From Bradyrhizobium sp. AZCC 1693 (lineage in GTDB: Bacteria; Pseudomonadota; Alphaproteobacteria; Rhizobiales; Xanthobacteraceae), in assembly GCF_036924745.1 (NCBI RefSeq), contig NZ_JAZHSD010000001.1, positions 4,154,001 through 4,218,000 of the forward strand: DNA of 64,000 nt, given 5' to 3'. A program made the position numbers and the translations under genes. Below the pieces are notes generated by a model. The model was not told the DNA's origin. It worked only from the letters and a program-made list of their open reading frames with translations, and did not search any database. Shown here one piece after another: positions 46,026 through 55,145 of this stretch (position 1 is its first letter; each line of letters starts with the position of its first letter).

Positions 46026-46946
46026 ATGAGTACGGATGCTGTCAGCCCGCTGCGCCAGCGCATGATCGAGGACATGAATGCGCGCAAGCTCTGTGCGGGC
46101 ACGCAGAGAGGCCATATCAGCAGTTGCAAGCGGTTCGCGGCGTTTGTGAAGCAGTCCCCCGACACGGCCACACTTGAGGACATCCGCCGCTTCCAGCTGC
46201 ACCTGGCCGAGACGGGCGCGAGCATCTGCAACCGCAACCGCATCATGACCGGGTTGCGGTTCTTGTTCCGCGTGACGCTGCGCCGATTGGACCTTGCGGC
46301 CGAGATCTATCATCTCCGCGAGCCTCAGAAGATCCCGCTGGTGATGAGCCAGGATGAGACGCGGCGCCTGCTGGCCGTCGCCGGCAGCCTCAAGGCCCGC
46401 CTCCTGCTCAGCCTCGGCTATGGCTGCGGGTTGCGCGCCGGCGAGGTGGTGCGGCTCAAGGTCAAGCATATCGACAGCGCGCAGAAGATCATTCGCATCG
46501 AGCAGTCCAAGGGGCGCAAGGACCGTAATGTCATGCTGTCGTCAAAGACGCTCGATCTGTTGCGGCAATGGTGGAAGGCGCGCCCATCGCGTCACGATGC
46601 GCAAACGCCCGTGCCGGAACGCTGGCTGTTTCCCGGCACCAGGGCCGGCAAGCCCATGACCACCCGCCAGCTCAACCGCCTGTTTCATGAGGCGGCCGAT
46701 GCGGCCGGGATCAGGAAGGGCGTGACGCTGCACGCGCTGCGCCACAGCTTCGCGACCCACCTGCTGGAGGACGGCACCGATATCAGATTCATCCAGGCGC
46801 TGCTGGGTCACGACAAACTGGACACGACGGCGCGCTATACCCGTGTCGCCACCGGCATGATCGCGGCGATCGAAAGCCCGCTCGACCGGCTGTCGCAGCC
46901 TCGCAAGAGACCCAGGAAGAGCAGGAAGAACCCGCCGCCGGCGTAA
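46026..46946 (+). CDS. tyrosine recombinase of IS91-like copy B (306 aa)
   Basis: Identical protein to the one at 18025-18945, with catalytic GCGLRAGEV, LHALRHSFATH and LLGHDKLDTTARYT complete. It lies just 3' of the 11-bp inverted repeat and 12 bases before the transposase gene. The accessory recombinase could resolve circular intermediates or multimers; that role is inferred. Confidence 0.9.
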   Translation: MSTDAVSPLRQRMIEDMNARKLCAGTQRGHISSCKRFAAFVKQSPDTATLEDIRRFQLHLAETGASICNRNRIMTGLRFLFRVTLRRLDLAAEIYHLREPQKIPLVMSQDETRRLLAVAGSLKARLLLSLGYGCGLRAGEVVRLKVKHIDSAQKIIRIEQSKGRKDRNVMLSSKTLDLLRQWWKARPSRHDAQTPVPERWLFPGTRAGKPMTTRQLNRLFHEAADAAGIRKGVTLHALRHSFATHLLEDGTDIRFIQALLGHDKLDTTARYTRVATGMIAAIESPLDRLSQPRKRPRKSRKNPPPA

Positions 46947-46958
46947 CGGCCGGGAGCT

Positions 46959-48179
46959 GTGTCGCGTCCAGCGCTGGAGGTCGCGGATATCTTGCGCGAC
47001 CACGGGGCGGCGTGGCGGCGCGCCAATGCGGGCCACGTCAGTCTCGGCCAGCTGAAAGTCATGAGTGCGATCGAGCGCTGCCGCACGGCGGCGCTCGGCG
47101 GCCATGTGGCGCGCTGCGAGAACGAGACCTGCGCCCACACCGTCATCGCCTACAACAGCTGCCGCAACCGGCACTGCCCCAAGTGCCAGGGCGCTGCGGC
47201 CCGCGAGTGGCTGGCCGAGCGCGAGGCCGATCTCCTGCCGGTGCCGTACTTTCATGTGGTGTACACGCTGCCGGCGCAGATCGCCGACATCGCCTATCAG
47301 AACAAGGCGGTGATCTACGACCTGCTGTTCAAAGCCTCGGCGGAGACCACGCTCACGATCGCGGCCGATCCCAAGCATCTCGGCGCTCGCATCGGCTTCA
47401 TGTCGGTGCTGCACACATGGGGTTCCGCGCTGACGCATCACCCGCATGTCCACATGGTCGTGCCGGGTGGTGGCCTGTCGCCGGACGGATCGAAGTGGAT
47501 CGCGTGCCGACCACGCTATTTTTTGACCGTGCAGGTTCTCTCGGCGTTGTTCCGCAGGCTGTTTCTGGAGATGCTGGTCGCGGCTCACCACGCCGGCCGC
47601 CTGCAGTTCTTCGGCGAGCATGCGCGGCTCGCCGATAAGGCTGCATTCGCTGCCTATCTGACGCCACTGCGCGAGATCAATTGGGTGGTCTACGCCAAAG
47701 AGCCGTTCGCCGGGCCCAGGCAGGTGTTGCGCTATCTGTCGCGCTACACCCACCGCATCGCGATCTCCAATCGCCGGCTGCTGTCCGCCGACGAGAACGG
47801 TGTCACCTTCAAGTACAAGGACTATCGGATCGAGGGGCCCGCCCGCTACAAGGCGATGACGCTGGCGACCGACGAGTTCATCCGGCGCTTCCTGATCCAC
47901 GTGCTGCCGAAGGGCTTCCATCGCATCCGACACTATGGCCTGCTCGCCAACGGCGCCCGAGCCGCAAACATTGCGCACGCGCGCCAGCTGCTCGCTCAGC
48001 CGGCGCGCCCTAAAGAACCCGAGACGCCCGAAGCCGCGATCAACGAACCCCGCGTGCTGCCGCGTCCATGCCCGTGCTGCGGCGCCCGCATGATCGTCAT
48101 CGAGACTTTTGAGCGCGGCTGCGAGCCGAAGCACCGCCCCACACCGGCGCCGGCGCCGATCAGGATCGACACATCATGA
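46959..48179 (+). CDS. tnpA: IS91-family transposase (406 aa), copy B
   Basis: Identical protein to 16792-18012: Zn-binding CRNRHCPKC, HUH HPHVHMVVPGG and RYLSRYTHR. Intact, so the element should be able to move. The 360 bases downstream, up to 48539, belong to the element and include the terminal hairpin-forming GCCGGC/GCCGGC words. Confidence 0.92.
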   Translation: MSRPALEVADILRDHGAAWRRANAGHVSLGQLKVMSAIERCRTAALGGHVARCENETCAHTVIAYNSCRNRHCPKCQGAAAREWLAEREADLLPVPYFHVVYTLPAQIADIAYQNKAVIYDLLFKASAETTLTIAADPKHLGARIGFMSVLHTWGSALTHHPHVHMVVPGGGLSPDGSKWIACRPRYFLTVQVLSALFRRLFLEMLVAAHHAGRLQFFGEHARLADKAAFAAYLTPLREINWVVYAKEPFAGPRQVLRYLSRYTHRIAISNRRLLSADENGVTFKYKDYRIEGPARYKAMTLATDEFIRRFLIHVLPKGFHRIRHYGLLANGARAANIAHARQLLAQPARPKEPETPEAAINEPRVLPRPCPCCGARMIVIETFERGCEPKHRPTPAPAPIRIDTS

Positions 48180-48564
48180 GACCATCGCCGCCGATCAACG
48201 ACCGCAGTGACAAGCGCCATTCTGGCCGGCTCTCAGCCGGCAGCGCCCACGCTCGCATCGCTGTGCTGGATTCACCAGCAGTCGCGCGACCAATCTTGTC
48301 GCGCGACGCGCAGATCGCTCGTTCATACCGACGCACACCCCTACGCGTGGCAGAAGCCCGATCATCGCAACCGCTCCGGTCCAGTCTTCTCAGGCCCGAG
48401 CCCGCCGCAAAATCCCCATAGCGCCCGCTGCACCGTCAGCGCCCCACCTCCCGCGATTTCGTGCCTTGGCGCTTTTCGGACGCCGGCTGTCCGAGCGTGG
48501 AGATGGTCTCGGCATGCCGGCATCCGAAAACCTGCACAGTTGGCGACATAAGGGGTTGGCGTTT

Positions 48565-48594
48565 AAAGAAAGAGGCCGCCAACTGAGGCGGCCT
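48565..48594 (-). terminator. intrinsic terminator of the gene at 48594
   Basis: AGGCCGCC (48594-48587 on the minus strand) and GGCGGCCT (48580-48573) form an 8-bp stem, followed leftward by CTTTCTTTAAAC. Confidence 0.65.
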
Positions 48595-48815
48595 TACTGC
48601 ACTCCAAGCTCCTTGATCGCCAGAGCAGAAATATCCGCAGGATCGCGCACGCCAGTTTGCCCGATCTCGATTATCTTCTTGGCGACCATCTCGGCTATCG
48701 GGTCATTCCGGTCAACAAGACCGATGGTCCGCAATGCCTGCTCATACGCCGTCGTCAAACGGCTGATTTCCTCAGGCCCCATCGGCATGTTTTGCAGTAA
48801 GCAATAAATCGGCAT
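48594..48815 (-). CDS. small conserved-looking protein (73 aa)
   Basis: MPIYCLLQNMPMGPEEISRL, then TTAYEQALRTIGLVDRNDPI and AEMVAKKIIEIGQTGVRDPA, a predicted all-helical soluble protein. It is of a type I know from many Bradyrhizobium genomes (uncharacterised, about 70-80 aa). ATG 48815 is preferred to upstream codons; ATG 48782 is an alternative. Its terminator overlaps the stop. Confidence 0.7.
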   Translation of the reverse strand: MPIYCLLQNMPMGPEEISRLTTAYEQALRTIGLVDRNDPIAEMVAKKIIEIGQTGVRDPADISALAIKELGVQ

Positions 48816-49143
48816 GGGCTCAGCCCCTGATAACGGAAGCAAGATCGTACCACAGGGGAACCTAAGAGGAGCGGGAATAAGTAAAAGTCGCGCGCTTCCC
48901 AAGACACCCGCTCACGCCGAGAATAAAGCGAAACAACCAAGACCAGACCAAAACTGGCCACTCCGTATTTCCACTACGGGTCATTCGCTTCGGTTTGATG
49001 CTCCGCCGGTTACTTCCAGTCTTCCCCGATAAGCGGACATCACGCACCGAGACCAGCACGGCCGAAAAGGGCTAAATCCAGACTCGTGCGCTGCAGAAAA
49101 AGGGGTACTATCCGATCACCTCATCAGCACGAGCGGCGCGGGC
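48816..49143. other. non-coding stretch
   Basis: Contains AAGCGGACATCACGC, a word of the intergenic repeats (near 49031). No gene seen. Confidence 0.35.
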
Positions 49144-49462
49144 TTATTCGGGCAACCCCGCTTTCCGAAGGCCCTCCGTCAGCAGCTTCGCGCTTCTTGG
49201 CCAGCCCCGAGCGATCCACCCGGATATTGTAAAGGCGGGATCGACCTCAAGCAGCCGCGCCACCGCCTCACTCGCCTCGGCCTCACGTCCGAGATGGGCG
49301 AACGCTGACGCGTTGACGGAAAGGACAGGTTCTGACGCAGGGCTTTCTTCCCTGCGACGATGGCCTCGTCAAAGCGACGAAGCTCGATGAAGGCAGAGCC
49401 TATCCCAACAAGCACTCGATACAGCAGCGGGTCTCTCGGGCTCATGCGAATGGCGCGCTCAA
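49144..49462 (-). pseudogene. TPR end of a cyclase-type gene, frameshifted remnant
   Basis: Reading leftward: ERAIRMSPRDPLLYRVLVGI, GSAFIELRRFDEAIVAGKKA, then a shift near 49340 to SVNASAFAHLGREAEASEA and SAKLLTEGLRKAGLPE before the TAA at 49144-49146. This matches the C-terminal TPR part of the cyclase at 3826, including the AGLPE end. The 5' part is missing, and it abuts a second remnant in head-to-head order near 49460. Confidence 0.7.
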
Positions 49463-50642
49463 AGACCGGCGTTCACCTCCACGTCTTTCTATCGTTGTGT
49501 TGCCGTTCGCCAACCTCAGCGGTGATGCCGAGCAGGACTATTTCGTCGATGGCGTGACCGAAAGTCTAACCATTGACTTGTCACGCATCGGCGGCTCGTT
49601 CGTAATCGCCCGGAACAGCGCGTTCTCATATAAGGAAAGAGCTATCGATGTACGGCAAGTCGGCCGCGAATTGAACGTTCGCTATGTGCTCGAGGGCTCA
49701 GTGCAACGCAGCGGCAAGCGGCTTAGGATAAACGTGCAGTTGATCGATGCCCACAGCGGCCAACATCTTTGGGCGGAGCGTTTCGAGAAGCCCGTCGTCG
49801 ATTTGTTCGACATGCAAGACGAAATCGTGTCCTTGCTTGCCAACGCATTGAACGCCCAGCTTATCGAAGCCGAGGCGCGACGCGCGCAGCAATCAATGCA
49901 TCCCGATGCAACAGACTTGGCCTTCCAAGGGTTTTCATGGCAATACAAGGGACCGACCCCTGAATATGTCGCTCAGGCGTGCGTCCTTTTTGAACGCGCT
50001 TTGGAAATCGATCCCCGAAGTGTCAAAGCGCTGGTCGGCATGGCACGCGTCCACCTGGCGATGGGGGCCGCGATGTTAGCTGACGACCGGGCCACGCATT
50101 TCTCGGCGGCCGAAGCGAATGCGATCAAGGCCCTTTCGCTCGCTCCAGAATACCCGTGGGCCCATTTGGCCCTGGGTGGCGCACAAATTTTTACAAACCG
50201 CGCAGCACGGGGGATTGCGGAATTTGAACAGGTATTGGGTCTTGATCGCAATTCGGCCGAGGCACACGCCTACACTGGTTTGGCAAAAGTGTTCTTGGGC
50301 CGCGCGGCCGAGACCGAAGCTCATGTAGTCGAAGCGCTCCGCCTCTCCCCACGCGACATCTCCGCCTATCAGTGGATGCACATCGTGGGGACAGCCAAAT
50401 TGCAGCTCGGCGCTGAGGCTGAAGCTGTCGCTTGGTTACAGAGAAGTATTGGCGCAAATCGAAACTTTCCTCTGACCCATTTTATCCTATCCGCTGCCTT
50501 GGGCTTACTTGGCGCGTTGCATGAAGCGCGAGCTGCTGCAAACACCGGACTTGCGCTTCATCCAGATTTCGATCCGTCGTCTGCGCGCCGTCGTATACAG
50601 CGACAATGCGACGTATCTCGCTGGGCGAGAGCGCGTGTGTGA
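49463..50642 (+). pseudogene. TolB-like/TPR protein, 5'-truncated
   Basis: From PPRLSIVVLPFANLSGDAEQ onward it matches the second half of cyclase or winged-helix regulators of this family: FVIARNSAFSYKERAIDV, VRYVLEGSVQRSGKRLRINV, HLWAERFEKPVVDLFDMQDE and TPR helices to residue 380. Any catalytic or DNA-binding N-terminal domain is absent, and no start with a ribosome binding site precedes it. GTG 49497 could be used. The junction with the oppositely oriented remnant at about 49460 shows that a rearrangement removed the 5' end. Confidence 0.7.
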
Positions 50643-50774
50643 GGGTCTGCGCTTGGCTGGAGTGCCGCAGGAGTGATCTCCGCGCCCGTCGCGCATTCGT
50701 TGTGTTCGCTTCGAAGCCTCTGTTGCCGGGATTCGTAGGAGTATTCTACGCGGTATCAAGCAGCGGCGGCGGCT

Positions 50775-50815
50775 GCGGACTCGTTGAGGAGACCTCCAAG
50801 CCCCAACGAGTCCGC
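50775..50815. repeat. perfect 12-bp inverted repeat between convergent genes
   Basis: GCGGACTCGTTG (50775-50786) and CAACGAGTCCGC (50804-50815), spacer 17 bases. It lies between convergent coding regions but has no T-run, so a transcription stop is only possible. Confidence 0.6.
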
Positions 50816-50829
50816 TCGCGCGCGTCTAA

Positions 50830-51405
50830 TCAACACCAAGGGCGAGGAAGGGTCGGACAGCTAGTCGCACCGCAAACGAAGCGAACGGCCAAGCCTTCGT
50901 TGATCAAGGTTGATCCTACATCGACACTATTGACTCGCAGGGTGCCGCAGCGGCGTCCGAAGTTGCAACCGTTCGTGCCTTCCGTACCAGGCGGGCACGA
51001 ACACGCAATTTGCTGAAAGTCAGACCGGCCATTGCTGACAAGTTCGCGAAGCCGTTGTTTCGCGGCTTCGCCTTTTTGACGTTCCGCTTCGCATCTGGCC
51101 CGGCTTCCGGTTTCGGGCGCGTTGAAGCCAAGAAGACGAACGTTCGGTTTGCCGTCCCCTAGACTGATGGTGTCGCCATCTATCACACCCACTGATAACG
51201 AATTGGCGACGGACGCCGACTTGGCAGTTTCAGGCTTCAGCTTCGGCCATGCCTGAACGGCTACAAAACCAATAAGCACGAAAAGGACAATAAAGCCCGA
51301 AAGATAACGCGAGCCGGGCCACCGAGGCTCGCTGTCAGCGATCAGTTTGAACCGCTTCGGATCGGCCCATTTTGTTCGTCGAAATTTGTAAATGTTATCG
51401 GGCAT
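50830..51405 (-). CDS. membrane-anchored thermonuclease-family protein (191 aa)
   Basis: After a charged N-terminus, residues 33-53 form a membrane anchor (YLSGFIVLFVLIGFVAVQAW). The nuclease-like domain has VIDGDTISLGDGKPNVRLLG followed by FNAPET: Asp and Arg of the staphylococcal nuclease active site are present, but the second Asp is Asn, as in several Rhizobiales relatives. The C-terminal Cys-rich part (CSCPPGTEGTNGC, FVCGATSCPTLPRPWC) is characteristic of these relatives. It probably acts in the periplasm on nucleic acids, or has lost activity; not testable here. Confidence 0.8.
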   Translation of the reverse strand: MPDNIYKFRRTKWADPKRFKLIADSEPRWPGSRYLSGFIVLFVLIGFVAVQAWPKLKPETAKSASVANSLSVGVIDGDTISLGDGKPNVRLLGFNAPETGSRARCEAERQKGEAAKQRLRELVSNGRSDFQQIACSCPPGTEGTNGCNFGRRCGTLRVNSVDVGSTLINEGLAVRFVCGATSCPTLPRPWC

Positions 51406-51621
51406 TCGCTAAAACTAGCTGCGCAACATTGGTCCCGAGTATTGAGTCGCTACCAGGAAAAGGCCCCAGCTCGGGGGCTTAGCAGAGCTGAGGCCAACGC
51501 GTGCTGGGCCAGCGTGGACGCGTGAAAGTCCAGCCGCGAGAGTATAGGTTTGCGCCGCGCCCTCGCCAATCATCCGATTGATTTACTTCTTATTTTCTAG
51601 GGAGACCCTCTACACACGGGG
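51406..51621. other. non-coding stretch
   Basis: No gene, hairpin with T-run or repeat was found. Confidence 0.3.
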
Positions 51622-51834
51622 ATCGGCGGCTGGCTGCGGAGGGGAATTGAGGCCAATCCCAATTTTCCGCCTTCCCATTTTGCATTGGCAGCTGCCTTGG
51701 GGTTGCTCGGCGCTATAGATGAGGCACGAACCGTTGCAAAGGCCGCACTCGTGCTCAATCCAGGCTATACCATCCGTCGCGCGCGCGCCCGAGGAGTAAC
51801 TTCTTCATTTCAATTCTCGCAGCACAAAAAGTAG
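51622..51834 (+). pseudogene. TPR tail of a cyclase-type gene, remnant
   Basis: IGGWLRRGIEANPNFPPSHF, ALAAALGLLGAIDEARTVA and ALVLNPGYTIRR, ending at TAG 51832-51834. It matches the last TPR of the paralog at 50450-50580 (SIGANRNFPLTHFILSAALG). Only the final 70 codons remain. Confidence 0.65.
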
Positions 51835-51889
51835 GAAAAGGTCTCATCACGGCACCGTTCCTGTTACTTAACGGCTTGGGCAGCAAACC

Positions 51890-53188
51890 TTAGTCAGCCA
51901 TAATGCCAACGAACGAGCCGTTACCAACAACAGTGCCTCGTATCTCAATGCGGCATCCACGACTGCGGTTGTCGCAGTTGCCGATGGTTGCGCTTCGGGT
52001 CTCGCGAGAAGCATCTCTCAGCGAAACGACCACGGGATTTTCGTCCCTCTCATCCTTCAACAGGATTGCTGAATCGTTGTTAAGGACAAAAAGGAGGCCC
52101 GAGACAGCTACCTTTTTTCCGTGCAAGGAACGTGCGTCTATTTTTAGCTCACTGAGCGCGACGGGCGAGTACCCAGCCTTTGTCAATTCGGCGGCATGCG
52201 CATCACGCCTCTCGGTTTCCAACTTGGCTTGGCCTACCATGCGACGGTTCTGAACAAACTCAGACAATGCTCTCTCACGATCAGCCAAGTAAGTCGCGAC
52301 CAAACGGTCAGAGGCGAAATGGATAGCCACCGCATCAGGAATGCCCGTTTCGCGTTCAAAGGCGCACCTAATCGTGCGTCTTAGGATTGACCCCAAGTCC
52401 CCGTCTGTAAGGTCCATAGCGGACTTAAACTGGTAAACCTTGCTACGAGATTCGTCGGCCATGGTATGTATGCTGCCGCAAGGGCCGAGTACCTCATTCA
52501 GTTTTTGGAAGAATGGTTCGTTGTCTTTTGCTTTCGCTCCCCTGAACGCGATCATGCAGAACCTATCGGCTGCGATTGACCTCACCTGCGTTTGATCTGC
52601 CCCCTGTGCAATTCGAGGAGGGCAGATGCCTCGAATCTCGGCTTCGAGCTCGGGGTTACCTGATGAAATCGCCGGTTTGGACGCGAGCGTTACCGGAACC
52701 TCGCTTTGGCGTCCGCCCCTGAGAATTTTCATCCTGACGGTCGTGCCGATTGCATGACCGGCGACTATCCGAGCCAATGCCGCTGGTTCGCCGCCTACTT
52801 CGAGTTCCTTGTCGTCAACAGCTAAAATCAGATCACCCCGCTGCAACTGGGAATTTGCAGCAGGACTGCCGGGAACAACGGTTACGATGAGCGCACCCTT
52901 CGTTGTTTGGGACGTGCCACCCATGCTAACGGAACTTAGCCCGAGCCAAGATGATCGGGTTTCGTCCCGGACTTGCTCCGGGACGATGTTGGTCGTTCTT
53001 GGTGGTTGCTGTGAGATTTGAGGGCTGTTCCCGTGCCGGATGATTCCGTCGGGGAGCCTTGGCAACGGTTGACCGGGCTTAGCGTTTAACAGGTCGAGCG
53101 CCGACTGACCAAAGGCATGACTGCTACCGAGTAGTAAGATAGCGATTGGGGTTAGTCGTCCCGCGATGCGGGTGGGAGTTCTCAACAT
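51890..53188 (-). CDS. exported PDZ-domain protein (432 aa)
   Basis: Signal peptide MLRTPTRIAGRLTPIAILLL with cleavage near AFGQ. Residues about 85-170 are a PDZ domain (VTVVPGSPAANSQLQRGDLI, then DDKELEVGGEPA). A middle region with a conserved Cys pair (RFCMIAFRG, LGPCGSIHT) and a C-terminal OB-like domain (LHGKKVAVSGLLFVLNN, EIRGTVVGNGSFVG) follow. No protease residues are seen, so it is probably a periplasmic binding or scaffold protein. Family not recognised beyond PDZ. Confidence 0.8.
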   Translation of the reverse strand: MLRTPTRIAGRLTPIAILLLGSSHAFGQSALDLLNAKPGQPLPRLPDGIIRHGNSPQISQQPPRTTNIVPEQVRDETRSSWLGLSSVSMGGTSQTTKGALIVTVVPGSPAANSQLQRGDLILAVDDKELEVGGEPAALARIVAGHAIGTTVRMKILRGGRQSEVPVTLASKPAISSGNPELEAEIRGICPPRIAQGADQTQVRSIAADRFCMIAFRGAKAKDNEPFFQKLNEVLGPCGSIHTMADESRSKVYQFKSAMDLTDGDLGSILRRTIRCAFERETGIPDAVAIHFASDRLVATYLADRERALSEFVQNRRMVGQAKLETERRDAHAAELTKAGYSPVALSELKIDARSLHGKKVAVSGLLFVLNNDSAILLKDERDENPVVVSLRDASRETRSATIGNCDNRSRGCRIEIRGTVVGNGSFVGIMAD

Positions 53189-53547
53189 TCTGCTCTCGAT
53201 GCAACGGGCCGGAGGAAGTGCGATTGATTCGCCCGTTGTTATCGCTGCTATTACACAAATCGACTTTACGACTTCAACTCGTCCTTAGGCGAAGTATCAG
53301 ACGAACAGGCTCCAAGGCTATTGTCGAGCTACCGGACCAGCAGCGAATCGTCCAAGGCACTGTTGGCTATCGCGAACGGTGGTCTGGTCACTCGTTCTCG
53401 CTGTGGTCCTGTTTGATGGCGACCTTGGCCGTGCACCGACTAAATGACCGGACAGCAAAAAGGCCGCATTCGCGCGGCCTTCCGCCAGCCCAAATTGGTT
53501 CGGGATGAAAACACCACGCTGGCTGTATCAAGCTACAACTGTTCAGC
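53189..53547. other. non-coding stretch with a minus-strand terminator
   Basis: Holds the promoter side of the PDZ gene, the hairpin at 53457-53480 and no credible gene. Confidence 0.4.
53457..53480 (-). terminator. possible intrinsic terminator
   Basis: AGGCCGC and GCGGCCT form a stem with five T on its minus-strand 3' side. No minus-strand gene ends before it, so it may be a relic. Confidence 0.5.
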
Positions 53548-54420
53548 GTGAGCGAGGATTCCGTAATACTACGGAATGGGATGTGCTCGGGCGTCATCAA
53601 TTGCGGCAGAAGCGCCTGGCGAGTGTTCTGGAAGGAAAGTGTACTGCAAGTGACGTTCTTCGTTGTCATTGTTGTCATTGTTGTTGTGTTGATTGTCGTT
53701 GGCGCAGTCGCAGAACGCTTCACCAAGCCAGCAACTGACGCTACCCCAAAACCGGATACAGATAAGGTCCCATATGGAGCGATTGCAGCCTCTCCCGGCT
53801 CCGCCGCCCCGGTTGGCTTGTCAAAATACGGAAGTTCCCAAGCGCGACCGGCGAAAAAGCGAGATGTAAATCAAAGGCAGACGTTGTCTCCCGATCTTGA
53901 CGCTTTTTCACAAAGACACGGCATCCCTCTCGATAGATTTTTCAATGCTGCTGGCATGACCAAAGCCGAGTACGCTCGCCGAATGGAATCTATCGGCGCG
54001 ATCATCGCCTACAACGTCACACCGTGCTCCAAAGCAGGCCATGCAATTCGAAACCGATACGGAAAGTGCGTAGCTTGCGATCCTAAGCAGATCGCCTTCA
54101 ACCAAAGGGCTCTTGAAGCCGGTTCTGTGTATGCGGCATTCAGCCCATCGAAGGGCCTAATCAAGGTAGGTTTCACCAAGGATGTCCGCCGCAGGCACAA
54201 CGCCCTCGTTCGTCAGCGCTATGCAGGCGCGGGCGATTGGGAATTGTACTATCAGAAGGAAGCCGAAGACGGAGGACGCCGCGAGATTGAGGCTCACAAG
54301 GAATTGGCCCGATACGCAGTGAAGGGTCTGACTTACTTTCGGGATGGTAGAACGCAGGAAGCGGACGAGGTTTACGAATGCTCTAAAGAAAGAGCTATTA
54401 GAGCGCTTGAAGGCCGTTAG
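53548..54420 (+). CDS. membrane-anchored GIY-YIG (T5orf172/MUG113) protein (290 aa)
   Basis: Residues 33-57 form a single membrane helix (VTFFVVIVVIVVVLIVVGAV), after which comes a basic linker, a helical part (LDRFFNAAGMTKAEYARRME) and, from about residue 190, a GIY-YIG-like domain: VYAAFSPSKGLIKVGFTKD with conserved Tyr, Lys-Val-Gly and Arg in DVRRRHNAL. Members of this nuclease-like family occur in phages and islands. The anchor is unusual for it. The gene ends at 54420, overlapping an integrase remnant. The start is GTG 53548 or ATG 53581. Confidence 0.75.
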   Translation: MSEDSVILRNGMCSGVINCGRSAWRVFWKESVLQVTFFVVIVVIVVVLIVVGAVAERFTKPATDATPKPDTDKVPYGAIAASPGSAAPVGLSKYGSSQARPAKKRDVNQRQTLSPDLDAFSQRHGIPLDRFFNAAGMTKAEYARRMESIGAIIAYNVTPCSKAGHAIRNRYGKCVACDPKQIAFNQRALEAGSVYAAFSPSKGLIKVGFTKDVRRRHNALVRQRYAGAGDWELYYQKEAEDGGRREIEAHKELARYAVKGLTYFRDGRTQEADEVYECSKERAIRALEGR

Positions 54421-54548
54421 CCCCTCCAAAAGTCCCTGAACCTTGTCGGCGACAACTCGGTGTATCGCACGGTGTGCTGAATATTCTTGTGGCCGAGATA
54501 GGCTTGCAGGGCGCGGGTGTCGTGGTCCTTGTTGGCCAGTGCAAATCC
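54417..54548 (-). pseudogene. tyrosine integrase, C-terminal remnant
   Basis: Reads FALANKDHDTRALQAYLG, then HKNIQHTVRYTELSPTRFRD and WRG before TAA. This is the last conserved box of a phage-type integrase: His in YLGHKNIQ and the catalytic Tyr in VRYTEL. The rest of the gene is missing. The fragment overlaps the end of the GIY-YIG gene by four bases and lies 600 bp from a tRNA-derived attachment site. Confidence 0.8.
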
Positions 54549-54583
54549 GCAAGCACTACCGCTTACGATTACAGGCTTGGCAA

Positions 54584-54790
54584 TCACTCGATGTCGCTCG
54601 GGTCGCTCTCAATCATGTTCTTGCACCAAGCGTCGAAGTCTTCCAGGCTCATAGCCCTGAACTGCTCGTAGCTGATCTGAATCGTCCTGCCATCAGGCAG
54701 CAGTATCGTAAGCGGGGGAGCCTGCGCGCCTGGACGCAGCACAATGATGTCCTCGGGCTCGATGCGCTCGTTGGCTCTCGGATCGGTCAC
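54584..54790 (-). CDS. SDPSDIE small protein 1 (68 aa)
   Basis: A GTG at 54790 follows AGAGGAG by eight bases and gives MTDPRANERIEPEDIIVLRP. It continues GAQAPPLTILLPDGRTIQIS and ends SDPSDIE. A frame open to 54814 would add nine residues but has no better signal. The paralog at 55290 has the same length and ending. Acidic, with a beta-strand-rich core and a C-terminal acidic tail; no known motif. Function unknown; context is integrative-element DNA. Confidence 0.65.
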   Translation of the reverse strand: MTDPRANERIEPEDIIVLRPGAQAPPLTILLPDGRTIQISYEQFRAMSLEDFDAWCKNMIESDPSDIE

Positions 54791-55145
54791 CAGGTGCTCT
54801 CCTCTTTTGTGCAAAATGAGTCTCGCCGCGCAGCATGTCCGGGCTCAGGGCGCCGCCTGGCTACCGGCACAAATCGATACGCTCCTTCGTCGGCTGCTGG
54901 GCGACGCTAGCCTAGGCCCGGGTCCCCGCGTTCTGAAAAAAGAAAGACCAGACCCGTGAAGCGGTCCGCAGCGCAGGTTGTGCGCCGCTCGTCAGAGTGG
55001 TTCGCCATTCCAACTTACAAGCTCGAATTGCCGCGGCTTCGCCGTCCAGAAGGTTCATATCCAGTTAGTTACCCGGGCAGTTACCCAGCGGCTATTTGAG
55101 GCTCTTTTCCACGTGACATGTGCGCAGATAAGTCATTGTCATCAC
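54791..55145. other. non-coding stretch between the two paralogous small genes
   Basis: No gene seen. It ends at the tRNA-derived attachment site. Confidence 0.4.

Larger units (their letters stand above)
45882..48539 (+). mobile_element. IS91-like element with tyrosine recombinase, copy B (2658 bp)
   Basis: Same length and ends as copy A (16432-19089) but in the opposite orientation; the encoded proteins are identical. The two copies bracket 26.8 kb. Copies this similar point to recent transposition or ongoing exchange. Confidence 0.88.

Noticed and set aside
54157..54552. 131-codon minus-strand frame
   Set aside because: Overlaps the GIY-YIG gene in antisense; the real content on this strand is the integrase tail in another frame.
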